Assembly (NCBI GenBank): GCA_934424575.1
Contig: CAKRXU010000003.1
Coordinates: 80,012-144,011, forward strand
Reading direction: 5' to 3'
Origin: an uncultured Blautia sp.
GTDB taxonomy: Bacteria; Bacillota; Clostridia; Lachnospirales; Lachnospiraceae
DNA: 64,000 bases
Positions 27,293 to 36,640 of this stretch are shown one piece after another (position 1 is the first letter of the stretch; every line of letters starts with the position of its first letter). Position numbers and translations under genes: made by a program. The notes under the pieces are model-generated. The model was given only the letters and a program-made list of their open reading frames with translations, had not been told where the DNA came from and made no database searches.

Positions 27293-28135
27293 ATGCGTGA
27301 AATCAAAGCATCAGCTATCACAGATACCATCGAGCGTCTCTGTATCGAGGCAAATCAGGTCCTGCCATCTGATATTAAGGCCGCTATCCAGGCCTGTCGT
27401 TCCTGCGAGGACGGTCAGATCGCCTGTGGTGTCCTTGACAACATCATCGAGAACTATCAGATCGCAGAGAATGAGCAGGTTCCGATCTGCCAGGATACCG
27501 GTATGGCATGTGTTTTTCTGGAGATCGGCCAGGATGTACATATCACAGACGGAGATCTGACAGAAGCAGTCAACGAAGGCGTCCGCAGAGGTTACACCAA
27601 TGGCTACCTCCGCAAATCCGTTGTCAAAGACCCTGTACGCAGAGGAAATACAGGCGACAACACACCGGCAATGCTCTACACCGAGATTGTCCCGGGTGAA
27701 CACATCCGCATCACCGTCGGTCCGAAAGGCTTCGGAAGCGAAAACATGAGCGCGATCCGCATGTTCAAGCCATCCGCAGGCATCGAAGGAATCAAAGATT
27801 TTATCCTGGAGACCGTAGAAACAGCAGGACCGAACCCATGTCCACCGATGGTAGTTGGAGTTGGAATCGGAGGAACTTTTGACAAAGCAGCCCTCCTTGC
27901 GAAGAAAGCCCTCATGCGTCCGGTAGACACCCAGAATCCAGATCCATATTATGCTGACCTGGAGAAAGAAATGCTGGAAAAGATCAACCAGCTCGGAATC
28001 GGACCGCAGGGATTCGGCGGAAAGACCACAGCCATCGGCCTGAACATCGAAACCATGCCGACCCACATCGCCGGCATGCCATGCGCGATCAACATCAGCT
28101 GCCATGTAACACGTCACAAAACGGAGGTGCTTTAA
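27293..28135 (+). CDS. fumarate hydratase, alpha subunit (class I, iron-sulfur)
   Basis: A 280-residue alpha subunit of the two-subunit, oxygen-sensitive [4Fe-4S] fumarase, converting fumarate and malate. Cluster ligands are seen in ICQDTGMACVF and in GPNPCPPMVVGVGIGG. The C-terminus ETMPTHIAGMPCAINISCH is typical of fumarase rather than tartrate dehydratase. The ATG at 27293 is chosen because ATAGGAG sits about 9 nt upstream. An ATG 6 nt earlier is too close. The beta subunit follows after one base. Confidence 0.9.
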   Translation: MREIKASAITDTIERLCIEANQVLPSDIKAAIQACRSCEDGQIACGVLDNIIENYQIAENEQVPICQDTGMACVFLEIGQDVHITDGDLTEAVNEGVRRGYTNGYLRKSVVKDPVRRGNTGDNTPAMLYTEIVPGEHIRITVGPKGFGSENMSAIRMFKPSAGIEGIKDFILETVETAGPNPCPPMVVGVGIGGTFDKAALLAKKALMRPVDTQNPDPYYADLEKEMLEKINQLGIGPQGFGGKTTAIGLNIETMPTHIAGMPCAINISCHVTRHKTEVL

Positions 28136-28136
28136 T

Positions 28137-28694
28137 ATGGAACGTCACATCACACTGCCATTAACAGAAGAACTGGCCAAAACTCTCCACGCAGGCGACA
28201 CTGTCTATCTGACCGGAACCATCTACACCTCCCGCGATGCCGGACACAAGAGAATGTGCGAAGCACTTGCACGCGGCGAGGAACTTCCTTTCGACCCGAA
28301 GGATGCAACCATCTACTACGTAGGCCCGACCCCTGCAAAACCAGGTCAGGTCATCGGTTCCGCAGGCCCGACCACCAGCGGAAGAATGGATGCCTACGCA
28401 CCGACCATGATGTCCGTAGGAGCACGCGGAATGATCGGTAAGGGCGCCCGCCTTCCGGAAGTTGTAGAAGCCATGAAGAAATACAGCGGCGTTTACTTCG
28501 GAGCGATCGGCGGAGCCGGAGCTCTTCTCGCCAAATGTATCAAAAGCGCAGAGCTGGTTGCCTATGAAGACCTCCAGTCTGAAGCACTCCGCAGACTTTA
28601 TGTAGAGGAAATGCCCCTCGTCGTGATCATTGACAGCGAAGGCAACAATCTCTACGAAGAAGGCAGAGCAGAATACCTCAAAAACCGTAAATAA
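28137..28694 (+). CDS. fumarate hydratase, beta subunit (class I)
   Basis: A 185-residue beta subunit that completes the class I fumarase active site. The motif GDTVYLTGTIYTSRDAGHKR and the block PTTSGRMDAYAPTMM are family hallmarks. GKGARLPEVVEAMKKYSGVY and GGAGALLAKCIK follow. ACGGAGGTG ends inside the alpha gene and serves this start, so translation is coupled. The pair belongs to the incomplete citrate-cycle reactions common in anaerobes. The name fumB is not assigned, because it is used differently elsewhere. Confidence 0.9.
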   Translation: MERHITLPLTEELAKTLHAGDTVYLTGTIYTSRDAGHKRMCEALARGEELPFDPKDATIYYVGPTPAKPGQVIGSAGPTTSGRMDAYAPTMMSVGARGMIGKGARLPEVVEAMKKYSGVYFGAIGGAGALLAKCIKSAELVAYEDLQSEALRRLYVEEMPLVVIIDSEGNNLYEEGRAEYLKNRK

Positions 28695-28701
28695 AATAGT
28701 T

Positions 28702-28762
28702 TCCTCCTGCATATATTGTAATGATACATGGGACTGTCACAATATATGCAGGGGGATTTTTT
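28702..28762 (+). terminator. fumarase terminator that overlaps the spoIVA ribosome binding site
   Basis: A stem of about 18 bp (28702-28719/28739-28756, one G-U pair) is followed by six T. The 3' arm contains GCAGGGGGA, the only Shine-Dalgarno for spoIVA. A SigE-like -10 (CATATATT, 28710-28717) sits in the 5' arm, with AATAAAA 13 bp upstream. A transcript starting there would lack most of the 5' arm and leave the ribosome binding site free. Confidence 0.7.
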
Positions 28763-30232
28763 ATGGAAAATTTTCAGATTTACCGGGATATTCAGGCACG
28801 GACCGGTGGTGATATATACATAGGCGTTGTCGGACCTGTACGGACAGGAAAATCGACTTTTATCCGAAGGTTCATGGAACTTCTGGCGCTTCCCGCCATG
28901 GAACCGGGGCAGCAGGCAGAAGTCCGTGACCAGCTTCCTTTAAGCGGTTCCGGGAAACTCATCACCACCGTAGAGCCCAAATTTATCCCAAAAGAAGCGA
29001 TTCCCGTAACACTCGGCGAAGACCAGAAAGTTCAGATCAAACTGATCGACTGCGTCGGTTTCCTGGTCAAAGACGCATCTGGCCACATCGAAGACGGAAG
29101 AGAGCGAATGGTCAAAACCCCATGGTTTGAAAAAGCCATCCCCTTCCACGAAGCCGCCCAGGTCGGCACCCGCAAAGTCATCCAGGAACACGCAACGATC
29201 GGCCTCGTAGTCACCACTGACGGCAGTTTTGGAGAACTTCCAAGACAAAACTTCATCGAAGCCGAAGAACTCACCGTCAAAGAATTAAAAAAACAGGGAA
29301 AACCATTCCTGATTCTTATCAACTCCCAGACTCCATATAAAGAAGAAACCCAGAAACTCTGCCGGGAACTGCGGGGCAAATACGGCGTGACCACGATCTC
29401 TGCCAACTGCGAACAGCTTCGCAAAGAAGACATCACAAAGATCCTGGAAAATGTCCTCTACGAATTCCCGGTCAGCGAGATTCAGTTCTTCATTCCAAAA
29501 TGGGTCGAGATGCTTTCACCACAGCACGAACTCAAAGCCCAGATCCTCACACAGATCCGCGAGCACATGCAGCAGCTGACCCACATCCGCGACATCACCA
29601 AGGACTCCGTTCAGCTCACAGGACCCTATGTTCAGGAGACACTTCTCGATCAGGTCGATCTTTCCACCGGGATCGTCCGCATCCGTATCCAGGTCAAAGA
29701 TGAATTTTATTACAAGATCTTAAGCGAAATGAGCGGCATCACCATGGAAAGCGAATACGACCTGATCCACACCATGAAAGAACTGGCAGCCATGAAAGAG
29801 CAGTACGTCAAAGTCCAGGCAGCCCTCGAAGCCGTCCGCTCGACCGGCTACGGCGTCGTCGTTCCGGAACTTTCCGAGATCCAGATCGAAGATCCAACCG
29901 TTATCCGCCAGGGCAACAAATTCGGCGTAAAGATCCGCTCCAAAAGCCCGTCCATCCACATGATCAAGGCCAACATCGAAACCGAGATCGCCCCGATCGT
30001 AGGCACCGAGCAGCAGGCAAACGACCTCATTCAGTACATCGGCGAGAGCAGCCAGCGCGGCGAAAGCATCTGGGAAACCAATATCTTCGGCAAATCCATC
30101 GAACAGCTCGTCCAGGACGGCATCCGCACCAAAATCTCCGCCATCGGCGAAGAAAGCCAGACCAAACTCCAGGACACCATGCAGAAGATCGTCAACGACA
30201 GCAAAGGCGGTATGGTGTGCATTATCATATAG
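28763..30232 (+). CDS. spoIVA: stage IV sporulation protein A
   Basis: A 489-residue SpoIVA, the ATPase that polymerises on the forespore surface as the base of the spore coat. The P-loop GPVRTGKST is at residues 24-32, within the hallmark TGGDIYIGVVGPVRTGKSTF. The C-terminus ends in the short hydrophobic tail MVCIII typical of the family. Length agrees with Bacillus subtilis (492). The start is set by the GGGGGA ribosome binding site 7 nt upstream. An ATG 42 nt earlier falls in the terminator loop and is rejected. It shows the organism is spore-forming. Confidence 0.96.
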   Translation: MENFQIYRDIQARTGGDIYIGVVGPVRTGKSTFIRRFMELLALPAMEPGQQAEVRDQLPLSGSGKLITTVEPKFIPKEAIPVTLGEDQKVQIKLIDCVGFLVKDASGHIEDGRERMVKTPWFEKAIPFHEAAQVGTRKVIQEHATIGLVVTTDGSFGELPRQNFIEAEELTVKELKKQGKPFLILINSQTPYKEETQKLCRELRGKYGVTTISANCEQLRKEDITKILENVLYEFPVSEIQFFIPKWVEMLSPQHELKAQILTQIREHMQQLTHIRDITKDSVQLTGPYVQETLLDQVDLSTGIVRIRIQVKDEFYYKILSEMSGITMESEYDLIHTMKELAAMKEQYVKVQAALEAVRSTGYGVVVPELSEIQIEDPTVIRQGNKFGVKIRSKSPSIHMIKANIETEIAPIVGTEQQANDLIQYIGESSQRGESIWETNIFGKSIEQLVQDGIRTKISAIGEESQTKLQDTMQKIVNDSKGGMVCIII

Positions 30233-30297
30233 AAAGAAAAAAAGAATGAAAAGTCAGAATTAGTGTCATTTTGTGCTGAATCAACGTAGCTTTTAGG

Positions 30298-30326
30298 TTG
30301 ACGAAACAAAGTTTTACAGGTATAGT
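30298..30326 (+). promoter_or_regulatory. promoter of the sugar transferase gene
   Basis: TTGACG (30298-30303), a 17-bp spacer and TATAGT (30321-30326) lie 35 bp upstream of the start codon. Confidence 0.7.
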
Positions 30327-30361
30327 ATATACACGAGTATATTGAAGGTGGAGTTGAGCAT

Positions 30362-31813
30362 ATGTATAAGAAATCAGCACAGGGTTGGCTGAAGCACTGG
30401 GATTTTATCTGTCTGGATGTTATCTGTCTGCAGGTCGCATTTGTCATTGCGTACTTTATCCGTCTGGGTGATGGCAATCCTTATACGGATCATTTGTACA
30501 GCAGTGAAGCGGTGAGCCTTGTTTTATGTCAGATCGCAGTCATTTTTTTCAGTCAGGCATATCAGGGGATTCTGACAAGAGGATATTACATTGAGTTCAC
30601 CAAGACGGTGAAGATGGTATGTATGGTCATGCTGCTTGCCATGGCATATCTTTTTATTACACAGCAGTCGAATCAGATTTCACGAATTGTCTTTTTTATT
30701 ACCGCATTATTAGACGTGGTCCTTGATTATATTGCAAGGATCCTCTGGAAGAAGTTCGTGATCAAGCGGAATCTTACGGATAAGCGCAAGCGGTCCATGG
30801 TACTGGTCGTGACTTCTGACGAGGCAGAGATCACGCTTCAGAGAATATTAAGCAGTCCGGTTCAGGATTTTTTCATTACAGGTATTGCATTTATAGATGA
30901 CAAATTTACAGGCAGCAGCTTTAATGGAATTCCGGTTATCGGAAACATGGAAAATATCCAGGAGTACCTCTGCCATGAATGGGTAGATGAGGTATTCGTA
31001 AAAGTCAGTGATACACAGCTATATCCGCGGAAACTGATCGAGGAGATTGTCACCATGGGAATGACAGTGCATTTGAGCCTTGGTTCTGTAGAGCAGTCCC
31101 TGAGCGGCAAGAAATTTGTAGAGAGGATTGGCGACTATACAGTTGTTACCTCCAGTATCAATACCATTACACCGAAGCAGATGCTCTATAAGCGTATTCT
31201 GGATATTATGGGAGGAATCGTCGGCAGTCTGATCACTTTACTGCTGATCATCATCATAGGACCGATGATCTATATCAAGTCACCAGGACCGATTTTTTTC
31301 TCACAGGTACGTATCGGTAAGAATGGCAAGCGCTTCAAGATCTACAAGTTCCGAAGTATGTACATGGATGCCGAGGCCCGCAAGGCAGAGCTGATGAGCC
31401 AGAACAAGATGGATGGCCTGATGTTCAAGATGGACTACGATCCACGTATCATCGGCAGTGAGAAGAAGGATAAGAATGGTAATCCAAAAGGAATCGGAAA
31501 CTTTATCCGTAAGACATCACTGGATGAATTTCCACAGTTCTGGAATGTTCTCAAGGGCGATATGAGTCTGGTGGGAACCCGCCCGCCGACAGTAGATGAA
31601 TGGGAGCAGTATGAACTTCATCACAGAAGCCGTATGTCCACCAAGCCTGGAATCACCGGTATGTGGCAGGTAAGCGGCCGAAGCGATATCACAGATTTTG
31701 AAGAAGTTGTAAGACTGGATACCCAATACATAGAGAACTGGAGCATTGGACTGGATATCAAGATTTTGTTAAAGACAGTTCTTACTGTTGTTAAGCACGA
31801 GGGATCTGTCTGA
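30362..31813 (+). CDS. exopolysaccharide polyprenyl glycosylphosphotransferase
   Basis: A 483-residue initiating sugar transferase that attaches a sugar-1-phosphate to undecaprenyl phosphate at the membrane. The N-terminal third has four hydrophobic segments. A CoA-binding-like Rossmann region (residues about 140-250) and the C-terminal bacterial sugar transferase domain follow, with KRILDIMGGIVGSL, FFSQVRIGKNGKRFKIYKFR and KTSLDEFPQFWNVLKGDMSL. GGTGGAG precedes the ATG. It stands alone before glmS, and a second, shorter sugar transferase lies in the later glycan locus. Confidence 0.9.
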   Translation: MYKKSAQGWLKHWDFICLDVICLQVAFVIAYFIRLGDGNPYTDHLYSSEAVSLVLCQIAVIFFSQAYQGILTRGYYIEFTKTVKMVCMVMLLAMAYLFITQQSNQISRIVFFITALLDVVLDYIARILWKKFVIKRNLTDKRKRSMVLVVTSDEAEITLQRILSSPVQDFFITGIAFIDDKFTGSSFNGIPVIGNMENIQEYLCHEWVDEVFVKVSDTQLYPRKLIEEIVTMGMTVHLSLGSVEQSLSGKKFVERIGDYTVVTSSINTITPKQMLYKRILDIMGGIVGSLITLLLIIIIGPMIYIKSPGPIFFSQVRIGKNGKRFKIYKFRSMYMDAEARKAELMSQNKMDGLMFKMDYDPRIIGSEKKDKNGNPKGIGNFIRKTSLDEFPQFWNVLKGDMSLVGTRPPTVDEWEQYELHHRSRMSTKPGITGMWQVSGRSDITDFEEVVRLDTQYIENWSIGLDIKILLKTVLTVVKHEGSV

Positions 31814-31864
31814 TCCGGGATGACCAGTAATCGGTACTAGGGTCATAATGAAATTACAGAGAAT

Positions 31865-31898
31865 GGGGTTCATGGCATATTGGTCATGAACCCTTTTG
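31865..31898 (+). terminator. terminator after the sugar transferase gene
   Basis: A 9-bp perfect stem (31866-31874/31885-31893) with a 10-nt loop is followed by TTTTG. Confidence 0.7.
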
Positions 31899-31935
31899 TA
31901 TATAGGCAAAAAAAAGAGCTAATAGGACAAAAATA

Positions 31936-31964
31936 TTGAATTTCCCGGATGATTGTGATATTAT
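31936..31964 (+). promoter_or_regulatory. glmS promoter
   Basis: TTGAAT (31936-31941), a 17-bp spacer and TATTAT (31959-31964) lie about 80 bp before glmS. No glmS ribozyme core was seen in the leader. Confidence 0.55.
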
Positions 31965-32044
31965 AGACAAAAATTAATTTTGTGTCTCATAGACAGATTG
32001 ATTTTTGGCAATTAGTTGTGAAATGAAAAAGAGGAGATATATTT

Positions 32045-33883
32045 ATGTGTGGAATTGTAGGATTTACAGGTGATCATCAGGCAGCGCCGATCTTACTGGA
32101 CGGTCTTTCTAAACTGGAGTATCGTGGATATGATTCAGCAGGAATCGCTGTCCGTGATGGTGAACGTGATGCTGCAGTCATCAAGGCAAAAGGACGTCTG
32201 AAAGGCCTTTCTGAGAAAACAAACAATGGCGAATCCGTTCCAGGAACCTGTGGTATCGGTCATACCCGCTGGGCAACTCACGGAGAACCTTCTGAGAACA
32301 ATGCACATCCGCATGTCAGCGATGACGAAAATGTTGTTGCCGTACATAACGGAATCATTGAGAACTATCAGGAACTGAAGGATAAACTGACACGTAAGGG
32401 TTACACCTTCTACTCAGAGACAGATACAGAAGTAGCAGTAAAGCTGATCGATTACTATTATAAGAAATATGAGGGAACACCGGTAGATGCGATCAATCAT
32501 TCCATGGTCCGCATCCGTGGCTCTTATGCAATGGCGATCATGTTCAAGGATTATCCGGAGGAGATCTATGTTGCAAGAAAAGACAGCCCGATGATTCTGG
32601 GTGTAGAGGATGGTGAGTCTTACATTGCTTCTGATGTTCCGGCGATCCTGAAATATACAAGAAACGTTTATTATATCGGCAACATGGAAATGGCCCGCGT
32701 ACGCAAGGGAGAGATTACTTTCTACAATCTTGACGGCGAAGAGATCGAGAAAAAAATGAAAGTGATCGACTGGGATGCAGAGGCAGCAGAAAAAGCCGGA
32801 TTTGAGCATTTCATGATGAAAGAGATCCATGAACAGCCGAAGGTCGTACAGGATACCTTGAATTCCGTCCTGAAAGATGGAAAGATCGATCTGTCAGAGG
32901 TTGGACTCTCAGAGGAAGAAATCAGAGACATTTCTCAGATCTATATTATTGCCTGCGGTTCTGCTTACCATGTAGGTATAGCAGCACAGTATGTGATCGA
33001 AGATATGGCAAGGATCCCGGTACGTGTAGAGTTTGCATCTGAATTCCGTTATCGTAACCCGATTCTGGATCCTCATGCACTGGCGATCGTGATCAGCCAG
33101 TCCGGAGAGACAGCAGACAGTCTTGCAGCACTGAGACTCTGCAAGGATCATGGAATCAGAACACTTGCGATTGTAAACGTTGTCGGTTCTTCTATTGCCC
33201 GCGAGGCAGACAATGTCTTCTATACACTTGCAGGACCGGAGATTTCCGTTGCAACGACCAAGGCATACAGCACGCAGCTGATCGCTGCTTATGTACTGGC
33301 TATCCAGTTTGCAAAGGTAAGAGAGCAGATCACAGAGGAACAGAGTGCAGGATACATCGAAGAGCTTAAGACTCTCCCGGACAAGATCCAGAGAATCATC
33401 GATGACAAGGAGAGAATCCAGTGGTTTGCATCCAAACAGGCAAATGCACATGATACTTTCTTTATCGGTCGTGGAATCGACTATGCGATCAGTATGGAAG
33501 GCAGCCTCAAGATGAAAGAAGTCAGCTACATCCACTCTGAGGCATATGCAGCAGGTGAGCTGAAACACGGAACCATCTCTCTGATCGAGGATGGAACACT
33601 GGTGATCGGTGTACTCACCCAGCCAGAGCTTTACGAAAAAACAGTCAGCAACATGGTAGAGTGCAAGAGCCGTGGAGCATACCTGCTGGGACTTACTACT
33701 TTTGGAAATTATAACATCGAAGATACCGCAGATTTCACTGTTTACATTCCAAAGACAGATCCATACTTCGCAACATCCCTCGCTGTGATCCCGCTTCAGC
33801 TGCTGGGTTATTACGTAAGTGTTGCCAAGGGACTTGATGTAGATAAACCGAGAAACCTTGCCAAGAGCGTTACCGTAGAATAA
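32045..33883 (+). CDS. glmS: glutamine-fructose-6-phosphate aminotransferase (isomerizing)
   Basis: A 612-residue GlmS, which makes glucosamine 6-phosphate for peptidoglycan and glycan precursors. The N-terminal glutaminase domain starts MCGIVGF, with Cys2 as catalytic nucleophile after Met removal, and has GHTRWATHGEPSENNAHPH. Two SIS isomerase domains follow (ACGSAYHVG, SQSGETADSLAAL and GRGIDYAISMEGSLKMKE). The C-terminus DKPRNLAKSVTVE is canonical. AGAGGAG precedes the ATG. A terminator follows. Confidence 0.97.
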   Translation: MCGIVGFTGDHQAAPILLDGLSKLEYRGYDSAGIAVRDGERDAAVIKAKGRLKGLSEKTNNGESVPGTCGIGHTRWATHGEPSENNAHPHVSDDENVVAVHNGIIENYQELKDKLTRKGYTFYSETDTEVAVKLIDYYYKKYEGTPVDAINHSMVRIRGSYAMAIMFKDYPEEIYVARKDSPMILGVEDGESYIASDVPAILKYTRNVYYIGNMEMARVRKGEITFYNLDGEEIEKKMKVIDWDAEAAEKAGFEHFMMKEIHEQPKVVQDTLNSVLKDGKIDLSEVGLSEEEIRDISQIYIIACGSAYHVGIAAQYVIEDMARIPVRVEFASEFRYRNPILDPHALAIVISQSGETADSLAALRLCKDHGIRTLAIVNVVGSSIAREADNVFYTLAGPEISVATTKAYSTQLIAAYVLAIQFAKVREQITEEQSAGYIEELKTLPDKIQRIIDDKERIQWFASKQANAHDTFFIGRGIDYAISMEGSLKMKEVSYIHSEAYAAGELKHGTISLIEDGTLVIGVLTQPELYEKTVSNMVECKSRGAYLLGLTTFGNYNIEDTADFTVYIPKTDPYFATSLAVIPLQLLGYYVSVAKGLDVDKPRNLAKSVTVE

Positions 33884-33894
33884 AACTATTACAC

Positions 33895-33945
33895 AAACAC
33901 CATCCAGAGCAATCTCAGCAGAAATTGCCGGATGGTGTTTTTTTG
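33895..33945 (+). terminator. glmS terminator
   Basis: An 11-bp perfect stem (33895-33905/33930-33940) with a partly paired loop is followed by a run of T. Confidence 0.85.
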
Positions 33946-34079
33946 TTCGTCAAAACACAAAAAATACAGCAATAATACAATAAAAAATCGAAATCTCGCG
34001 TGATTTTTCGACATTTCTCCCGTATATATTATAGAAGCTTTTTTATGCTTCACTATATATGAGGGGAAGGTAAAGCAAA

Positions 34080-34466
34080 TTGAGAGAAAAAAAGAATTCA
34101 TCAAAGCACACAGGAAGATATAATCCAGAAGAAAAAAGCAAAGAACTGATCCAAAATATCAACAAAATCTGCGAACTGAGAGGAGTTTCTCATTATACAC
34201 TGGCCAAAAAGGCAGATATTTCAACATCAACACTGTATTCACTCCTGACCGGCAAATCCAGACCATATCTGTACACCGTATACAAACTGTGCAACGCACT
34301 GGACATCTCCATCACAGACCTGCTGCTGGACTCTGAAACCGAAGAAATCAAAAACATAACCAAAGAAGAACAAGACCTGCTGTCACTCTACAGAAAATGT
34401 TCCTCATCCAAAAGACATCTTCTGCAGACATATCTGCAGATGCTGGAGCAGTTTCAGGAAGAATGA
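34080..34466 (+). CDS. XRE-family helix-turn-helix regulator
   Basis: A 128-residue DNA-binding protein. Residues about 20-78 form a Cro/C1-type helix-turn-helix (ISTSTLYSLLTGKSRPYLYTVYKLCNAL split over helices 2-4). A helical C-terminal region follows (TKEEQDLLSLYRKCSSSKRHLLQTYLQM). No in-frame ATG exists near the start, so a TTG codon after GGGGAAGG is used. The leader holds a near inverted repeat around 33983-34009 and a small hairpin at 34034-34051. It lies at the border of the accessory island and could control it, which is inference. Confidence 0.8.
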   Translation: MREKKNSSKHTGRYNPEEKSKELIQNINKICELRGVSHYTLAKKADISTSTLYSLLTGKSRPYLYTVYKLCNALDISITDLLLDSETEEIKNITKEEQDLLSLYRKCSSSKRHLLQTYLQMLEQFQEE

Positions 34467-34510
34467 TAAATATAAGACAGCGCTGTCCTTACTGCTGCAT
34501 AAGAAAAACG

Positions 34511-34539
34511 TTTCAAAAGCCAGGTGATTATGGTAAACT
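34511..34539 (+). promoter_or_regulatory. promoter of the first AAA-ATPase copy
   Basis: TTTCAA, 17 bp and TAAACT with an upstream TGG. The same elements with the same spacing occur before the second copy (40539-40567). The duplication therefore included the promoter. Confidence 0.45.
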
Positions 34540-34579
34540 ATACATATAAAATGACTGTCAGAGCATAGGAGGTATCAAA

Positions 34580-36169
34580 ATGGGAAACTATCTGAACCCG
34601 GGATCTACACTGTTTCGATATAGTCTGCGTTCTGAAATATATGTAGATAAGAGCGGACTGATTGAAAAAACAAACAAATTAATAAATACAGAACAGCGCT
34701 ATATCTGTGTCAGCCGGCCAAGACGTTTTGGAAAATCCATGGCCGCAAATATGTTGGCTTCCTATTACAGCAGAGAAGAAAATACAGAAGAATTATTTAA
34801 TGATCTGAAAATCAGTAAAGAAGCGGATTACAGAGACTATTTAAATAAATATGATGTCATCAAGATCAATATACAGGAATTTTTAAGCATGAGCAGGAGT
34901 GTTGAAGAAATGCTGAATATGCTGCAGACACGCCTGCTCAGAGAACTAAAAAGAAAATATCCGGAATATGTTGACAGTGAACACCTTGTATTTGCAATGC
35001 AGGATATTTATGCAGAGACGAAGTGTCAGTTTGTGATTCTGATCGATGAGTGGGACTGTATGTTCCGCGAATATAAAGAAGACATCGAATCTCAGAAAAA
35101 GTATCTTGATTTTCTAAGAATGTGGTTGAAAGATAAAGAATACGTAGCACTTGCTTATATGACAGGAATCCTTCCCATAAAGAAATACGGCTCCCACTCC
35201 GCCCTTAACATGTTCACAGAATATTCTATGCTCAATCCGCGCGACATGGCAGAATATTTTGGCTTCACAGAAGATGAAGTAAGATTCCTCTGCAGTCGTT
35301 ACAACAGAAACTTCCAGGAAGCACAGGCCTGGTATGATGGCTATGAACTTGTGACTCTGGAAGGCAGCGACAAGAAAACATATGCCATGTACAGCCCTAA
35401 GTCTGTAGTAGATGCCATGCTGAGCGGCATTTATGACAATTACTGGAATCAGACAGAAACCTATGAAGCACTGAAAATCTATATCTCCATGAATATTGAC
35501 GGTCTAAAAGATGCCGTGATCCGAATGCTTGCAGGTGACCGTATCGAGATCAACACAGGAACATTTTCCAACGATATGACTTCCTTTCAGGGAAGAGATG
35601 ACATCCTGACGTTACTGGTCCATCTTGGATATCTAAGCTACCACTGGCCGGACAGAACCGTCACAATACCAAATAAAGAAGTTTCACAGGAATACGTAAA
35701 TGCGATCAGTACCATGAGCTGGAGCGAAGTTATCCGTTCCGTAGATGATTCACGGAAATTACTAAAGGCCTTGTGGGAAATGGATGCAGATACAGTAGCA
35801 GAAGGAATCGACCGCGCTCACAATGAGATATCAATCCTGCAGTATAATAACGAAAACTCTCTGAGCTGTACCATTAATCTTGCGTTCTATTTTGCGAGAG
35901 AATATTACACCATTATCAGAGAACTTCCCTCCGGAAAAGGCTTCGCCGACATCTGCCTTATCCCAAGGAAATTACATGCAGACAAACCGGCAGCAGTCAT
36001 CGAATTAAAATGGGACAAAACCGCCAGCGGTGCGATCGCACAGATAAAAGAAAAACAATACGTAGAGGCACTGAAAGACTATCACGGAAATCTGCTGCTG
36101 GCAGGGATTAATTATGACAAAGAAACGAAGAAACATAGTTGCGTAATAGAAAAATATGAAATAAAATAA
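34580..36169 (+). CDS. AAA-ATPase-like / PD-(D/E)XK nuclease-superfamily protein (copy 1)
   Basis: A 529-residue protein of the AAA-ATPase-like (PF09820) plus DUF1703 PD-(D/E)XK (PF08011) type, common in gut Clostridia and Bacteroidetes in many copies. The start YLNPGSTLFRYSLRSEIYVDKS is typical. The P-loop SRPRRFGKS is at 45-53, Walker B is FVILIDEWDCMF, and the C-terminal nuclease-like motif is GFADICLIP...AAVIELKWDK. Biological role is unknown. It is paralogous to the gene at 40609. GGAGG precedes the ATG. Confidence 0.85.
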   Translation: MGNYLNPGSTLFRYSLRSEIYVDKSGLIEKTNKLINTEQRYICVSRPRRFGKSMAANMLASYYSREENTEELFNDLKISKEADYRDYLNKYDVIKINIQEFLSMSRSVEEMLNMLQTRLLRELKRKYPEYVDSEHLVFAMQDIYAETKCQFVILIDEWDCMFREYKEDIESQKKYLDFLRMWLKDKEYVALAYMTGILPIKKYGSHSALNMFTEYSMLNPRDMAEYFGFTEDEVRFLCSRYNRNFQEAQAWYDGYELVTLEGSDKKTYAMYSPKSVVDAMLSGIYDNYWNQTETYEALKIYISMNIDGLKDAVIRMLAGDRIEINTGTFSNDMTSFQGRDDILTLLVHLGYLSYHWPDRTVTIPNKEVSQEYVNAISTMSWSEVIRSVDDSRKLLKALWEMDADTVAEGIDRAHNEISILQYNNENSLSCTINLAFYFAREYYTIIRELPSGKGFADICLIPRKLHADKPAAVIELKWDKTASGAIAQIKEKQYVEALKDYHGNLLLAGINYDKETKKHSCVIEKYEIK

Positions 36170-36222
36170 CAGAGGGTTAAAGAAAACTTTGCCTTGATAT
36201 ACTATATTTTGAACTGATAACA

Positions 36223-36432
36223 ATGTGCAAAAATTCGCTGGTATTGATTGACGGATTTGAGAATGGTTTGGGTGGTAACTGTATTGATGTTCTTGCGGAA
36301 ATTTCGCTGGATGAAAGAAAAAATTTGCAATTTATAATTACAAGTCACCAGCCTAAGATCATAAACTAGATATCCAGTGCGAAATGGAAGATAATCGAAA
36401 GAAATATTTCTACCGTTGTGCTCGTTTTTTGA
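36223..36432 (+). pseudogene. fragment of an AAA/ABC-type ATP-binding protein
   Basis: Translation from 36223 gives a piece like the Walker B and H-loop end of AAA_15/AAA_21 ATPases (LVLIDGFENGLGGNCIDVL, then QFIITSHQPKIIN). A TAG interrupts it at 36367-36369. The same frame goes on with family-like residues (WKIIERNIS) to a second stop at 36430-36432. The Walker B Glu-type position has become Gly (IDGFENG for the usual IDEFENG). No 5' part is present. It is a relic of a lost ATPase gene. Confidence 0.65.
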
Positions 36433-36478
36433 GGTTTATGATTATTTTATCAACAAAAGTAATGTGTAATATAAAACG

Positions 36479-36527
36479 AAAAAAGATATGGAAACTTCCA
36501 CAGCGGAGTTTTTCCATATCTTTTTTT
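36479..36527 (+). terminator. bidirectional terminator before the STAND-like gene
   Basis: GATATGGA (with an A run 5') pairs with TCCATATC (with seven T 3'), extended by A/T pairs. It ends any transcript from the ATPase copy and relic. Nothing else was recognised in the 36170-36640 gap apart from the ATPase relic. Confidence 0.75.
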
Positions 36528-36640
36528 GTACAACTATGTCGAAAGAACGAACCATTATTTCGACATACAGAATGATAAAAATAGTTCTACATATGATACA
36601 ATAAGTTAATACTAAAAAGTCAAAGAGAGTTGAAGGAGAA

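Noticed and set aside
31899..32044. possible glmS ribozyme in the glmS leader
   Set aside because: The short AT-rich leader lacks the conserved ribozyme core and has an ordinary promoter.
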